Below are positions 7,985 through 16,589 of a DNA stretch of 64,000 bases, piece by piece. The position numbers were made by a program, and so were the translations under genes. The stretch is taken from positions 1 through 64,000 of the forward strand of contig JAJONO010000018.1 of assembly GCA_021323535.1 (NCBI GenBank), written 5' to 3'. The notes beneath the pieces are model-generated. The model searched no databases and was not told the DNA's origin. It was given only the letters and a program-made list of their open reading frames with translations. Source of the stretch: Bacteroidota bacterium. Its GTDB lineage: Bacteria; Bacteroidota; Bacteroidia; B-17B0; Aurantibacillaceae. The stretch's first letter is position 1. The number at the start of each line of letters is the position of its first letter.

Positions 7985-9475
7985 TCAGGAGGTTCCCATC
8001 CTGCCAAGGGTTTTAATAATATATTTTTCAGTTGGTAATAAACTTTTCTGAATTCTGAGTGCGTAGTGGATACTGTCTAGTATCTCTTTCTGCTTTTCCT
8101 CCACTTGTTTCTTTTGCTCCTCTACTATTTCCTTCTGAGCGGTAATGATCTTATTAGCGGTTTTATTTCTCTGTAAACTACGGAAAAGAAAAATGGAGAA
8201 AAAACTTACGATTATCAATCCAAACACAACGCTGAAAATAATGATCCTGTGTCGTTTTTTATCTTCTGAAGCCTGCAACTCTATTTTTTCCTTTTCCGCT
8301 TTTGATATGGCTTTTAATTCAGCTTCTTTTTTCCCGTATTCATACTCAAATTGTTTTTTTATTGCAAGCTTACGTGTCTCACGACTGTTGATGCTATCCC
8401 GCATCTGCACAAAAAGTTCCAGCATCTCATAGGCTTTACCAGGCTGGTTTTGATTTTTATATGTGCTCCGGAGAATACCGGCCGCGTCCCTGATCAGTTC
8501 CGGGTAACCAAGTTCCTGTGCCACCTTCAGACTTCTTTCGCCATAACGTACAGCGGAGTTTAGATCTTTTTTCTTCATCATAGTCTCCGACATATTTTTT
8601 AAGCAAACCGAAATCCCGGTTTTATCCCCTATTTCTTCAGCAATCGCCAGCGATTCATTAAAGAATTTCATGGCGGTTTCAATATTATTTTTATTGGCGT
8701 ATGTGAGGCCTATATTGATCAGGGAATTTGAAATTCCCCGTTTATCTTTCAGCTCTTTTTTGATCGCCAGGGATTTAAGATGAAATTCAAGAGCTCTATC
8801 GAAATCTCCTTTTTGATTGTATATACTTCCTAGATTGTTATAGGCGTAGGTTGTTCCCCATTTAAATCCATTCTTCAGGTTTATTGCAAGCGCTTTGTTC
8901 AGGTATTCAATTGCCTTTGCCGTATCACCCAACGAAATATAAACGGCCGAAATATTGTTCAGCGATCTTGCTGTACCTTCAGCATCATTTGCTTTTTCCT
9001 GTATTCCAAGAGCCTGGTGCCAGAACTCAATGGCCTTAGATTTATTCCCCTGCTCATTGTAAACAAGAGCGATGTTGTTCAGACAAAGAGCAACGCCTAT
9101 TGAATAATTAATCTCCAGATTAATTTCTTTGGCTCTGAAATAATAATCCAGCGCTTTTGAAGCTTCACCTTGTTGTTCGGCCAGAAAGCCAGTATTATTA
9201 AGTGCAGATGCAAGGTGTTGCTTAAAAAACAAATATCGCGGCGAACCGGCAACAGAATTTTTTAAATTCTTTTCTGCAATGGCGATCGCGGGCCTGGTGT
9301 ACTGATTAATATTTTCGAGTTCACATTCATCGGCTAATTTGTTCAGAAGGATCAGTTTTACTGAATCATTTCCTGTTTTCTTTAAAATGTTCTCCAGCGA
9401 ATCTATATTCTGAGAGCTGGAAGTAAAAACAAAAAGCAGTAACACCAACAGGTATTTGATCTTAGTCGCCTTCAT
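7985..9475 (-). CDS. TPR membrane signalling protein lacking an output domain
   Basis: 496 residues: signal peptide (1-22), about six TPR units (~90-345; e.g. 'ALCLNNIALVYNEQGNKSKAIEFW', 'SLNNISAVYISLGDTAKAIEYL'), a membrane segment at ~405-427 and a coiled coil (430-470). It ends with 'EILDSIHYALRIQKSLLPTEKYI', the linker that in relatives (see the genes at 20830 and 31332) leads into a SpoIIE-type phosphatase domain. Here translation stops ten residues later. It may be a sensor that works with a separate output protein, or a truncated TPR-SpoIIE protein. The intact N-terminal half and good coding character argue against recent decay. Confidence 0.85.
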   Translation of the reverse strand: MKATKIKYLLVLLLFVFTSSSQNIDSLENILKKTGNDSVKLILLNKLADECELENINQYTRPAIAIAEKNLKNSVAGSPRYLFFKQHLASALNNTGFLAEQQGEASKALDYYFRAKEINLEINYSIGVALCLNNIALVYNEQGNKSKAIEFWHQALGIQEKANDAEGTARSLNNISAVYISLGDTAKAIEYLNKALAINLKNGFKWGTTYAYNNLGSIYNQKGDFDRALEFHLKSLAIKKELKDKRGISNSLINIGLTYANKNNIETAMKFFNESLAIAEEIGDKTGISVCLKNMSETMMKKKDLNSAVRYGERSLKVAQELGYPELIRDAAGILRSTYKNQNQPGKAYEMLELFVQMRDSINSRETRKLAIKKQFEYEYGKKEAELKAISKAEKEKIELQASEDKKRHRIIIFSVVFGLIIVSFFSIFLFRSLQRNKTANKIITAQKEIVEEQKKQVEEKQKEILDSIHYALRIQKSLLPTEKYIIKTLGRMGTS

Positions 9476-9614
9476 AGCAATAAAGTTAAGGGGTGAATAA
9501 TTACTAATATAACATTATTTCAATTAAGAATGAATTAGATTCCGGTTACCAAAGAAGGAATTATTTATGACGGATCCGGCCCTGTTTAAAGAAACAGATA
9601 AAGGGAATAAGGCT

Positions 9615-10484
9615 CTATTTAAACGCCTTCAAACTAAGATCGAGACTTTTAACATGATGTGTGAGCGCACCGATAGAAATAAAATCAACGCCGCATTTGG
9701 CATAGTCGGCAATGTTTTTTTCTGTGATTCCTCCTGAGGATTCCACCTCGAATTTTCCATGAATTAATTTAACAGCCTGCGCGGTTTGTTCAGGTGTATA
9801 ATTATCGAGCATGATACGTTGAACCTTGCCGTGAGCGAGAACTTTTTTTACATCGTCAAGGTTCCGTGTCTCGACCTCGATTGCCAGTTTCTTTTTTTTG
9901 CGTTTAAGATACGCGTTGGCTTCATCAATGGCTTCAATAATTCCTCCTGCGAAATCTATATGATTATCCTTTATAAGGATCATGTCGAACAAACCATAAC
10001 GGTGGTTGGCTCCTCCTCCAATTACAACGGCCCATTTTTCGAAGAAACGAAAACCTGGCGTTGTTTTACGTGTATCAATTACTTTTGTTTTTGTGCCTTT
10101 ACATAAATGCTGCAGATAAGCCGTTTTAGTGGCTATTCCGCTCATACGTTGCATTACGTTAAGAATAAGTCGTTCGCTGGTTAAAAGCTTCCTGGTGTTG
10201 CCGTAAATGATAAATGCGATATCTCCCTTTTTGACCTTGTCCCCGTCTTTCAGAATTTTTTTGATGCGGATCTTCTTATCCACGTGTTTCAGAATTCTTT
10301 CAGCGGCCTCAATTCCAGCTATAATTCCATCTTCTTTTATTTTAAGCTGCATCCAGCCTTTATGATCTTTAGGAATGGTAGAAAGAGCGGTATGATCGCC
10401 ATCACCCACATCTTCTTTTAAGGCGTTTAAAATAAACTGTCTGAAGTTGAAATGCTTCTGATGAAGTCTGATGAAATCAGTCAT
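9615..10484 (-). CDS. nadC: Nicotinate-nucleotide pyrophosphorylase (carboxylating)
   Basis: 289 residues, the normal NadC (quinolinate phosphoribosyltransferase) length. It converts quinolinate and PRPP to nicotinate mononucleotide, CO2 and PPi in de novo NAD synthesis. Visible motifs: 'EDVGDGDHT' near the N-terminus, 'LNVMQRMSGIAT', 'DTRKTTPGFRFFEKWAV' with the substrate-binding RKT and R, 'GGGANHRYGLFDMILIKDNHI', 'EVE' and the C-terminal 'ESSGGI ... ISIGALTH'. The start overlaps the end of the upstream DUF4783 gene by 8 bp, so the two are co-translated from the promoter at 10860-10889. Confidence 0.96.
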   Translation of the reverse strand: MTDFIRLHQKHFNFRQFILNALKEDVGDGDHTALSTIPKDHKGWMQLKIKEDGIIAGIEAAERILKHVDKKIRIKKILKDGDKVKKGDIAFIIYGNTRKLLTSERLILNVMQRMSGIATKTAYLQHLCKGTKTKVIDTRKTTPGFRFFEKWAVVIGGGANHRYGLFDMILIKDNHIDFAGGIIEAIDEANAYLKRKKKKLAIEVETRNLDDVKKVLAHGKVQRIMLDNYTPEQTAQAVKLIHGKFEVESSGGITEKNIADYAKCGVDFISIGALTHHVKSLDLSLKAFK

Positions 10485-10851
10485 TATCGTTCTCTAACCT
10501 GAATTGCGAAATAAGATTATTCCGGATCAGGATAGATACCCTGAATTTTCCGTTGGAGGTTTCGAGTGTACCGGTAATATATTGTGAACTGTTGTTCATG
10601 GAGCTTACATGCGAAGAAGAAAAACTCTTCACTGTATGTTTCTCAAAAAAATATTTTATGTTGGCTTCGGCCTGTGATTTGCTGAGCACGTCTTCCTGGT
10701 TGGCAATCTTTACCGATACTTTTTCGGCAAAGTATTTTGCGATTTCGGCCGATTTGCCTTGCTTTAAGGCAGCAACGATTTCATCAGAAACCTCGGCTCC
10801 TGAAAAGAAAAGACTAAAAAGAAAGTAAAATATAGATATAGTTAGTTTCAT
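10477..10851 (-). CDS. DUF4783 secreted protein upstream of nadC
   Basis: 124 residues with a signal peptide (MKLTISIFYFLFSLFFSGAE). The rest is a small alpha+beta NTF2/SnoaL-like fold typical of DUF4783, with 'VAALKQGKSAEIAKYFAEKV' and 'YITGTLETSNGKFRVSILI'. The family is found mainly in Bacteroidota, often beside nadC and rlmH as here; its function is unknown. It is the first gene of a two-gene operon and its ATG lies only a couple of bases after the predicted transcription start. Confidence 0.85.
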   Translation of the reverse strand: MKLTISIFYFLFSLFFSGAEVSDEIVAALKQGKSAEIAKYFAEKVSVKIANQEDVLSKSQAEANIKYFFEKHTVKSFSSSHVSSMNNSSQYITGTLETSNGKFRVSILIRNNLISQFRLENDND

Positions 10852-10859
10852 TTCTTATA

Positions 10860-10889
10860 CAAAGTTACATAATTTTCGCATTTTTACAA
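10860..10889 (-). promoter_or_regulatory. Bacteroidota-type promoter for DUF4783-nadC
   Basis: On the minus strand, TTG (10889-10887) is followed by exactly 19 bases and then TAACTTTG (10867-10860), a full match to TTG-N19-TAnnTTTG. The expected start point is near 10853, two bases before the ATG at 10851, so the message should be nearly leaderless. The same 39-bp gap must also hold the start of rlmH on the other strand. Confidence 0.75.
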
Positions 10890-10890
10890 C

Positions 10891-11364
10891 GTGAAATGTG
10901 TGCTTATACAGGTTGATAAAACGCAGGACGCTTACCTCTCTGAAGGTATAGCCCTTTATTCTAAAAGGCTTGGTAACTACACATCCTTCTCAACATTAAC
11001 AATTAACGTGCCAAAGGCCGTGCGCCAACGCTCGCACAACGAGCAGAAACTGGAGGAGGCGAAGCTCATTATGACCGAACTTTCGAATGAAGATACCCTT
11101 GTTTTGCTGGATGAAAAGGGTAAAGAATACACTTCGGTCGACTTTGCAAAATTCATAAGCCAGAAACAGAACGCTTCGGTAAAACGCCTGGTTTTCCTGA
11201 TTGGCGGGCCTTTTGGCTTCGATGAAAGCATTTATAAGCGAGCCAATTCTAAGCTGGCCCTGTCTCAAATGACCTTCTCTCACCAGATGGTAAGGCTCTT
11301 TTTTGTGGAGCAGTTATACCGTGCTTTCACCATTTTAAAGGGCGAAAAATATCATCATTTATGA
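10891..11364 (+). CDS. rlmH: 23S rRNA (pseudouridine-1915-N3)-methyltransferase
   Basis: 157 residues, the standard RlmH length, starting at a GTG codon. This SPOUT methyltransferase adds a methyl group from S-adenosylmethionine to pseudouridine 1915 of 23S rRNA in assembled ribosomes. Motifs: 'LVFLIGGPFGF' (the SAM knot), 'LALSQMTFSHQMVRLFFVEQLYRAFTILKGEKYHH', where the C-terminal GEKYHH is diagnostic. It is divergent from DUF4783-nadC across a 39-bp gap; TAATTTTC at 10870-10877 is a weak -7 candidate for it. Confidence 0.97.
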   Translation: MKCVLIQVDKTQDAYLSEGIALYSKRLGNYTSFSTLTINVPKAVRQRSHNEQKLEEAKLIMTELSNEDTLVLLDEKGKEYTSVDFAKFISQKQNASVKRLVFLIGGPFGFDESIYKRANSKLALSQMTFSHQMVRLFFVEQLYRAFTILKGEKYHHL

Positions 11365-11392
11365 GCGTTAAAAAAGGTTAACATCCCGACAT

Positions 11393-11480
11393 TAACCACA
11401 AAGTGACACAAGGAACTGCACAAAGTTACACTAAGGCCTTTGAGTATCTTCGTGAAAACTTTGAGAACCTTTGTGGTAAA
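11393..11480. repeat. Imperfect intergenic palindrome (ACCACAAAG...CTTTGTGGT)
   Basis: ACCACAAAG (11395-11403) and CTTTGTGGT (11469-11477) are perfect inverted arms, with further partial matches inside (GTGACACAAGG against the AACCTTTG side). It fills the gap between the convergent rlmH and porin genes and may fold as a large hairpin that ends transcription in both directions. Confidence 0.7.
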
Positions 11481-11490
11481 AACAGTGATC

Positions 11491-13365
11491 CTAATCAAAA
11501 AACATCCAACTCAATCCAAAACGGAATGCCATATCAGGCTGATAATAACCCGGTACAAAGAAGTAATTGTTTCCTGAAGATTTCTGTAATACGTTCTCCA
11601 CTTTAATGAACACATTTACGGGCCTGATCCGCGCGTTGAGGTAAATATCGAGGAATGGATATTCTCCGGCGGTTGACTGATCCTGTAGATGAAAAGACTG
11701 CGTAGCCGGCATGTAAGCGTAAGGATAAAAAGAAGAGTAATATTGGAGCTGCCCACCAATCTGTAACTGAAGATTGTTCTTATAAAAAATTCCGGTGAAG
11801 AATAATTTTGCTGTAGCAATGTTGGAAGGAACACTTACATAGTTACTGTTGGAAGTATTCTGTACAATGTCATGTAACGAAATTCCAAGATGTTTGAATA
11901 ATACTACATGGTAATTGGCTGTTACACCAACATTCTGAATCGGTGTTACAACCTGCCTTGGCATAGCAACGTTGTCAAAATACAGGTAATTGCTTATGTC
12001 CTGGTAAAGCAGCGAAAGCCCCAAAGAGCGGTTGAAATTATATCCAAGCTTCGCCTGTAAAGTAGTTTGAGGTTTAAATCCGTTATTGAACCACATGAAG
12101 TGATTGCTCACCCAGTAGTTGTAAATATAATCCGGACTTCTATTCTCATACAGCACATTCAGCCAGAGTTTTTGCGCTTTCCTTTTATTGATGGAAAGAG
12201 AAGAATGATTTTCTAATTTGTAATTCCCCGTGTTGGCTCCTGCGAAAATGTACTGGCCATTAAAATGTGTTTCAAAGGACATTGTGCTTTTGTTCAGCGA
12301 ATCTTCTTTTTTGAGCGCTTTACGGAAAACAAAATCGCTGGTGATAATATCACTGAAAAAAACGCTGTCGGCTTTCTGCGACACCTGGTTTATTTCGTTC
12401 TTATATCCCAATGAAAAACCAAGATTATCCGACACATAAGAATAATCTAATGAATTGGTGATCTGCATCACGCGCGAACTATCTTTGGTTGTAACAGTAT
12501 CAAGATACATGATCGCGTAATATTTATCGGTTTGAGGAGCGGCGTCGTTGTACTCGTAAATATTAATATTGAATTTTGATTTGAGCTGAAGATAGTGTCC
12601 GTTTGCGCTGGCAGAATCCCCTTTATTCAACCTGAACCAGGGATTGACCATTGCTTTGTATTCCTTATTATCTCTCACAGCATTCGTCAGCCTCGCTGGA
12701 ATTAATTCCTTACTTTCATATAAGGTTGAATCGGTCAGAATTTTTCTTCTTATGCCACCGCTCTCCTGGTACCTGTTGCTGTTGGTGAGAAAATAAAAAT
12801 AGTATCCCGCTCTTTTTTTACTTGTAGTATAATTGCTGCTTATAAAAAGATTGTTGGTGTATGTTTGCTGCTTGAGATAAAAACCAGTAGATGTATAACG
12901 GTTAAACCTCATCGTAATGTTTACTTTCTCTTTGTAACTCTGAGTGAATAATAATTTCAGAATCTGCAGACGTTTGCTTCCTGCAATACCGTTAAGATTC
13001 GCGTAAGGGCCTTTTGTGATACAATAAGTAACCTGTTCTTCCCTGAACAGATCATTACTCATTGGTGGCTGGTACAATCTGAAACCGAGGTTATCGGTAC
13101 CGTAAGAAAAAATATAATTCGGGGAAGGAAGACCAATATTACCCATATAGTTCCTCGGAAAAAAGTTGTGAAACTCAGCAATGGAAGTATCGGGATATAC
13201 GTTTACGAAAGTTTTAAGAACATTGTTCCCCTCTGTTTTCTGTCGAATGTAATCCGGTTTAGTTGAATAAAACACTTGTGACTGAACCAGCGAAGACAAT
13301 AAAAAAAGTAAACACAACAGAAGTGTTTTCTTGGCATAGCTTGTTATAAAATTACAGGGAAACAA
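11491..13365 (-). CDS. Putative outer-membrane porin
   Basis: 624 residues with an N-terminal signal (YAKKTLLLCLLFLLSSLVQSQ) and then alternating polar/hydrophobic strands rich in aromatic residues, ending in '...FRFGLSWMFFD', a C-terminal strand with a final aromatic near the end as usual for beta-barrels. 'FFPRNYMGNIGLPSPNYIFSYGTDNLGFRLY' near residues 65-100 is the conserved opening of the Bacteroidota 'putative porin' family. It probably forms a large outer-membrane barrel; its cargo is unknown. It is a single gene whose 3' end borders an intergenic palindrome. Confidence 0.85.
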   Translation of the reverse strand: MFPCNFITSYAKKTLLLCLLFLLSSLVQSQVFYSTKPDYIRQKTEGNNVLKTFVNVYPDTSIAEFHNFFPRNYMGNIGLPSPNYIFSYGTDNLGFRLYQPPMSNDLFREEQVTYCITKGPYANLNGIAGSKRLQILKLLFTQSYKEKVNITMRFNRYTSTGFYLKQQTYTNNLFISSNYTTSKKRAGYYFYFLTNSNRYQESGGIRRKILTDSTLYESKELIPARLTNAVRDNKEYKAMVNPWFRLNKGDSASANGHYLQLKSKFNINIYEYNDAAPQTDKYYAIMYLDTVTTKDSSRVMQITNSLDYSYVSDNLGFSLGYKNEINQVSQKADSVFFSDIITSDFVFRKALKKEDSLNKSTMSFETHFNGQYIFAGANTGNYKLENHSSLSINKRKAQKLWLNVLYENRSPDYIYNYWVSNHFMWFNNGFKPQTTLQAKLGYNFNRSLGLSLLYQDISNYLYFDNVAMPRQVVTPIQNVGVTANYHVVLFKHLGISLHDIVQNTSNSNYVSVPSNIATAKLFFTGIFYKNNLQLQIGGQLQYYSSFYPYAYMPATQSFHLQDQSTAGEYPFLDIYLNARIRPVNVFIKVENVLQKSSGNNYFFVPGYYQPDMAFRFGLSWMFFD

Positions 13366-13470
13366 TCAGAGGTAAAGCTAAGAATTTTCGGGCTTATCAA
13401 AGGAGTTTTTATCCTCTATAGATTGTTTGTAAAGCTTAAATTTTGTTACTTCCAATACCCCAGGTTTTTT

Positions 13471-13500
13471 TACCACAGATAAGCAGAGATACAGAGAAAG
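13471..13500. repeat. Left arm of the ACCACAGA intergenic repeat family
   Basis: TACCACAGATAAGCAGAGAT followed by ACAGAGAAAG closely resembles the left arm at 41329-41354. A degraded right side (ACAGAAAGTAAGGACACGAAG, same orientation) follows. It lies between the porin start and the patatin stop. Confidence 0.55.
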
Positions 13501-13563
13501 CTGTGTAATATAATCTTCTTTGAAAAACAGAAAGTAAGGACACGAAGAAATTCCTCCGGAATT

Positions 13564-14595
13564 TTAATACTTGTCAAAAAAGTGCTGCTCTACATCAAAT
13601 GTAGACTTCAATCCTACTTCCTTAAAATCGTTCTGGATCCATTTATCGGCAATCTGGCGGCCCTTTTCTTTAAGTTCGAGAAGGAACTCCCAGGACGTGT
13701 TCATTTTACTGCTGTAGCTTAACTGGCTCAAGGCTTCGTAACCGCTAATGGTATGAACAAAAATCTCCCGGTTGGATTTATTATCCGCTTTTAAAATGCC
13801 GTTACGGATGAGTTCATTCCTGTAGTGAATGAGTTTCATTTCGTTAATAAGACTGCTATTGAAAGAAATCTCGTTCACACGGTCAGCAATATCCCTTGCT
13901 GTTGTTGGAACAGAATTAATGTTGATGGAGTTGATCTTTACAAGAACAATATCGCGCAAACCTGTATTGCTGATCAAAGGGAATATCGGCGGATTTCCCA
14001 TGTAACCCCCATCCCAATAATATTCCCCTTCGATTTCAACAGCCTGAAAAAGAAATGGAAGACAGGCGCTGGCCATTACCGCATCAACTGTAATTTCTCT
14101 ATTTGAGAAAATTTTAGCGCGATTGGTTTTCACGTTGGTAGCGCAGATAAATAATTTTTTCTTGTTGTATAATTGAAGTTCTTTAAAATCGATAAGGTTA
14201 TCGAGAATGTCTTTGAGCGGATTATAGTTGAAGGGATTAAAATTATACGGCGACAACACCTGCGAAATAGCATTGAACCACATGTAACCGGCGCTGTTAT
14301 AAATATCGCCGTTACCGTAAACTTTATCAAACATTCCCGGCTTAAATAAAAAGCTTCCGCTCATCGCTATCCTTCTCCAGAGTTCTTCCAACAGTTCCTT
14401 TGCTTTTTCAGGCCCGCCAATATGCAAACCATAGGCGCACGTAACAGCGTTTACAGCACCCGCACTTGTTCCGCACATTGCTTCGGCAACAACTGCTTCT
14501 TCTTCCAGTAACCGGTCGAGTACGCCCCAGGTAAATGCACCGTGCGCTCCTCCTCCTTGTAATGCTATTCCTACTAATTTTTTATTTAAAGCCAT
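13564..14595 (-). CDS. Patatin-like phospholipase
   Basis: 343 residues, cytoplasmic (no signal). The patatin elements are all present: the glycine-rich oxyanion loop 'ALQGGGAHGAF' (residues ~11-21), the nucleophile elbow GTSAG (serine near residue 44) and the catalytic aspartate in 'DGGYMGNPP'. It should hydrolyse acyl groups from phospholipids or other lipids by a Ser-Asp dyad. The C-terminal third is family-specific. It has its own promoter-like region just upstream (14616-14637). Confidence 0.93.
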   Translation of the reverse strand: MALNKKLVGIALQGGGAHGAFTWGVLDRLLEEEAVVAEAMCGTSAGAVNAVTCAYGLHIGGPEKAKELLEELWRRIAMSGSFLFKPGMFDKVYGNGDIYNSAGYMWFNAISQVLSPYNFNPFNYNPLKDILDNLIDFKELQLYNKKKLFICATNVKTNRAKIFSNREITVDAVMASACLPFLFQAVEIEGEYYWDGGYMGNPPIFPLISNTGLRDIVLVKINSININSVPTTARDIADRVNEISFNSSLINEMKLIHYRNELIRNGILKADNKSNREIFVHTISGYEALSQLSYSSKMNTSWEFLLELKEKGRQIADKWIQNDFKEVGLKSTFDVEQHFFDKY

Positions 14596-14615
14596 GAGGG
14601 GTTGGTATATTATTT

Positions 14616-14637
14616 CAAATGTATGATTTTAATCATA
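14616..14637 (-). promoter_or_regulatory. -7 box and TGA-N6-TCA palindrome upstream of the patatin gene
   Basis: On the minus strand TACATTTG (14623-14616) matches the TAnnTTTG -7 box about 20 bp before the ATG. Overlapping its upstream edge is a perfect palindrome TATGATTTTAATCATA (14622-14637). Its core TGA-N6-TCA is the shape of Crp/Fnr-family operators. No good -33 TTG is seen, which would fit an activator-dependent promoter. Confidence 0.45.
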
Positions 14638-14749
14638 AAAGCGAAATTTTTTAATCAACATTAAGGGTTCCTTTATCGAATTTAACTCTGTACGCCGCTA
14701 ATTTCAGGAAAGGATTGTGCCAGTAAAATCAATTTGAGAAGAATGGTTT

Positions 14750-15796
14750 CTATAGTTCACGAAGACCCTGAACCGCGGCTTCGTAATTAGGAACCAGCTT
14801 AAGACACATCTCGTAATCGGCTTTCGCAGCCACTTTATCTTTTAATTTTGTGTAGGTATATCCACGAGCAAAATATGCCTCAACGTAATTCGGATTCACA
14901 CCAATCGCCCTTGTAAAATAATCGAGCGCTTTGTTGTTATCCTTTTTCAACTCAAGGTAAAGAGCGCCTAGATTGTAAAGACAATTATCACAATTTTTAT
15001 TTTTCGTAAGAATAGCTTCGTACTCAGTAATCGCTTCATCAGTCTTCCCAATATCCTGCAATAATTTAGCGCGGGCATAACGGGCATCATCTCTGGCAGG
15101 ATTGATTTTTAAAACGTTGTTGTAATACTCTAACGCGAGAGGATCCATTTTGGCGCCGTATAAAACACCGAGATCAAAAAACGCGTCTATGAATTTATTA
15201 TCCTGCTCAACCGCCGTCTGAAAACTTGAAATCGCTTTCGCGGTATCGCCACTTTCCCTGTAAATACTTCCTTTAAGATAATAGGCTTTGGCAAGATTTG
15301 CATTTATCTTGAGCGCCTTATTTACATAATCAATTCCTTTCTGATATTGCTTTACAATGAAATATAGCTCACCAAGTTTTAAAAGCGTTTCTGTATCCTC
15401 TGGAAATTTTTTTTCCATGATCTCGAGAAGTTCTTTTGCCTGGCGGGTTTTATTCTGTTCGAAATAAGTAATGGCGAGCGTGTGATAATGTCCCACTTTT
15501 GTACTGTCGAGTTTAATGGCACGCAACGCATCGCCAACAGCTTCCGGCAATTGACGCAATGAAATATAAATTCCCGCGCGTTTGTTGTAAAGTGACGGAT
15601 CACTTGGGTTTTTGAGTAATTCGGCATTCACCGCTTTTAGTTCGGGCGAATTTAGTTTGATACTTAAACTATCGGCTTTTGAATTGAGCGCTTTTACTTC
15701 CTTATCCTCCACGTTTGGCTTACAGGCAATTATTGTAATTGCAAGAAGGAAAAAATAAACAGCATTTTTCACGAACGTATTTTTATTAAAGATCAT
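14750..15796 (-). CDS. TPR lipoprotein
   Basis: 348 residues. The N-terminus is a lipoprotein signal with lipobox IIAC (cysteine at residue ~25). From ~60 to the C-terminus there are about eight TPR units, e.g. 'PSLYNKRAGIYISLRQLPEAV', 'AKAYYLKGSIYRESGDTAKAISSFQ', 'NCLYNLGALYLELKKDNNKALDYF'. It probably scaffolds protein contacts at the inner face of an envelope membrane. Its start overlaps the end of the CCG Fe-S gene by 11 bp, so it is the last gene of the MlaD-Fe-S operon. Confidence 0.9.
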   Translation of the reverse strand: MIFNKNTFVKNAVYFFLLAITIIACKPNVEDKEVKALNSKADSLSIKLNSPELKAVNAELLKNPSDPSLYNKRAGIYISLRQLPEAVGDALRAIKLDSTKVGHYHTLAITYFEQNKTRQAKELLEIMEKKFPEDTETLLKLGELYFIVKQYQKGIDYVNKALKINANLAKAYYLKGSIYRESGDTAKAISSFQTAVEQDNKFIDAFFDLGVLYGAKMDPLALEYYNNVLKINPARDDARYARAKLLQDIGKTDEAITEYEAILTKNKNCDNCLYNLGALYLELKKDNNKALDYFTRAIGVNPNYVEAYFARGYTYTKLKDKVAAKADYEMCLKLVPNYEAAVQGLREL

Positions 15797-16580
15797 TTGC
15801 CTGTGCGATTAATTCTGCAATATCCAGAACTTTTGTTTTGTCTTCTTTATTGAAATTTTTTACACCGTCGGTCATCATGGTATTACAAAACGGACAAGCC
15901 ACCGCGATCACATCGGGATTTAAAGCCAGCGCCTCTTCTGTTCTTTCCACATTCACTTCTTTATTTCCAGGCTCAGCTTCTTTAAACATTTGGGCGCCAC
16001 CGGCTCCGCAACAAAGTCCTTTCGCACGACTACGTTTCATTTCTGCCAGTTCCGAATCCAGTTTCTGAATAATTTCGCGTGGCGCTTCGTACACATCGTT
16101 TCCTCGTCCTAAATAACAAGGATCATGAAACACAATTTTCTTTCCTTTGAATGCGCCGCCTTTTACTTTGAGTTTTCCCTGGTTGATGAGATCCTGTACC
16201 AATTGAGTATGATGGATAACCTCGTAATTACCACCTAAAGCCGGGTATTCGTTTTTAAGGATATTAAAGCAGTGCGGACAACCCGTTACAATTTTTTTAA
16301 TGCCATAACCATTCATTACAGTAATATTCTGCATGGCCTGCATCTGGAAAAGAAATTCGTTACCAGCGCGTTTGGCCGGATCGCCATTACAGCTTTCTTC
16401 AGCGCCAAGGATCGCGAATTTTATATTTACGTGGTCGAGAATTCTGACAATCGCTTTCGTGATTTTTTTAGCGCGATCGTCGAAACTGCCGCTGCATCCC
16501 ACCCAGAATAAAATTTCCGGAGTTTCGCCCGCGGCCATCATTTCGGCCATTGTTCTAACAGTTATCGGAGTGTTGCTCAT
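15786..16580 (-). CDS. CCG-domain Fe-S oxidoreductase subunit (HdrB/LutA-like)
   Basis: 264 residues with two cysteine-rich CCG domains: the first has 'LFWVGCSGSFDDRA', 'EESCNGDPA' and 'TGCPHCFNILKNEYP'; the second has 'VFHDPCYLGRGND', 'GLCCGAGGAQMF' and 'ACPFCNTMMTDG'. In heterodisulphide reductase and lactate-utilisation enzymes such domains bind a non-cubane iron-sulphur cluster that handles thiol or quinone electron transfer. It follows the membrane Fe-S gene by 9 bp and very likely forms a complex with it. The physiological substrate is not known. Confidence 0.9.
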   Translation of the reverse strand: MSNTPITVRTMAEMMAAGETPEILFWVGCSGSFDDRAKKITKAIVRILDHVNIKFAILGAEESCNGDPAKRAGNEFLFQMQAMQNITVMNGYGIKKIVTGCPHCFNILKNEYPALGGNYEVIHHTQLVQDLINQGKLKVKGGAFKGKKIVFHDPCYLGRGNDVYEAPREIIQKLDSELAEMKRSRAKGLCCGAGGAQMFKEAEPGNKEVNVERTEEALALNPDVIAVACPFCNTMMTDGVKNFNKEDKTKVLDIAELIAQANDL

Positions 16581-16589
16581 TTCAATAAT

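Noticed and set aside
11403-11606. A 67-codon plus-strand frame after rlmH
   Set aside because: It runs through the intergenic palindrome and into the antisense of the porin gene; no protein-like features.
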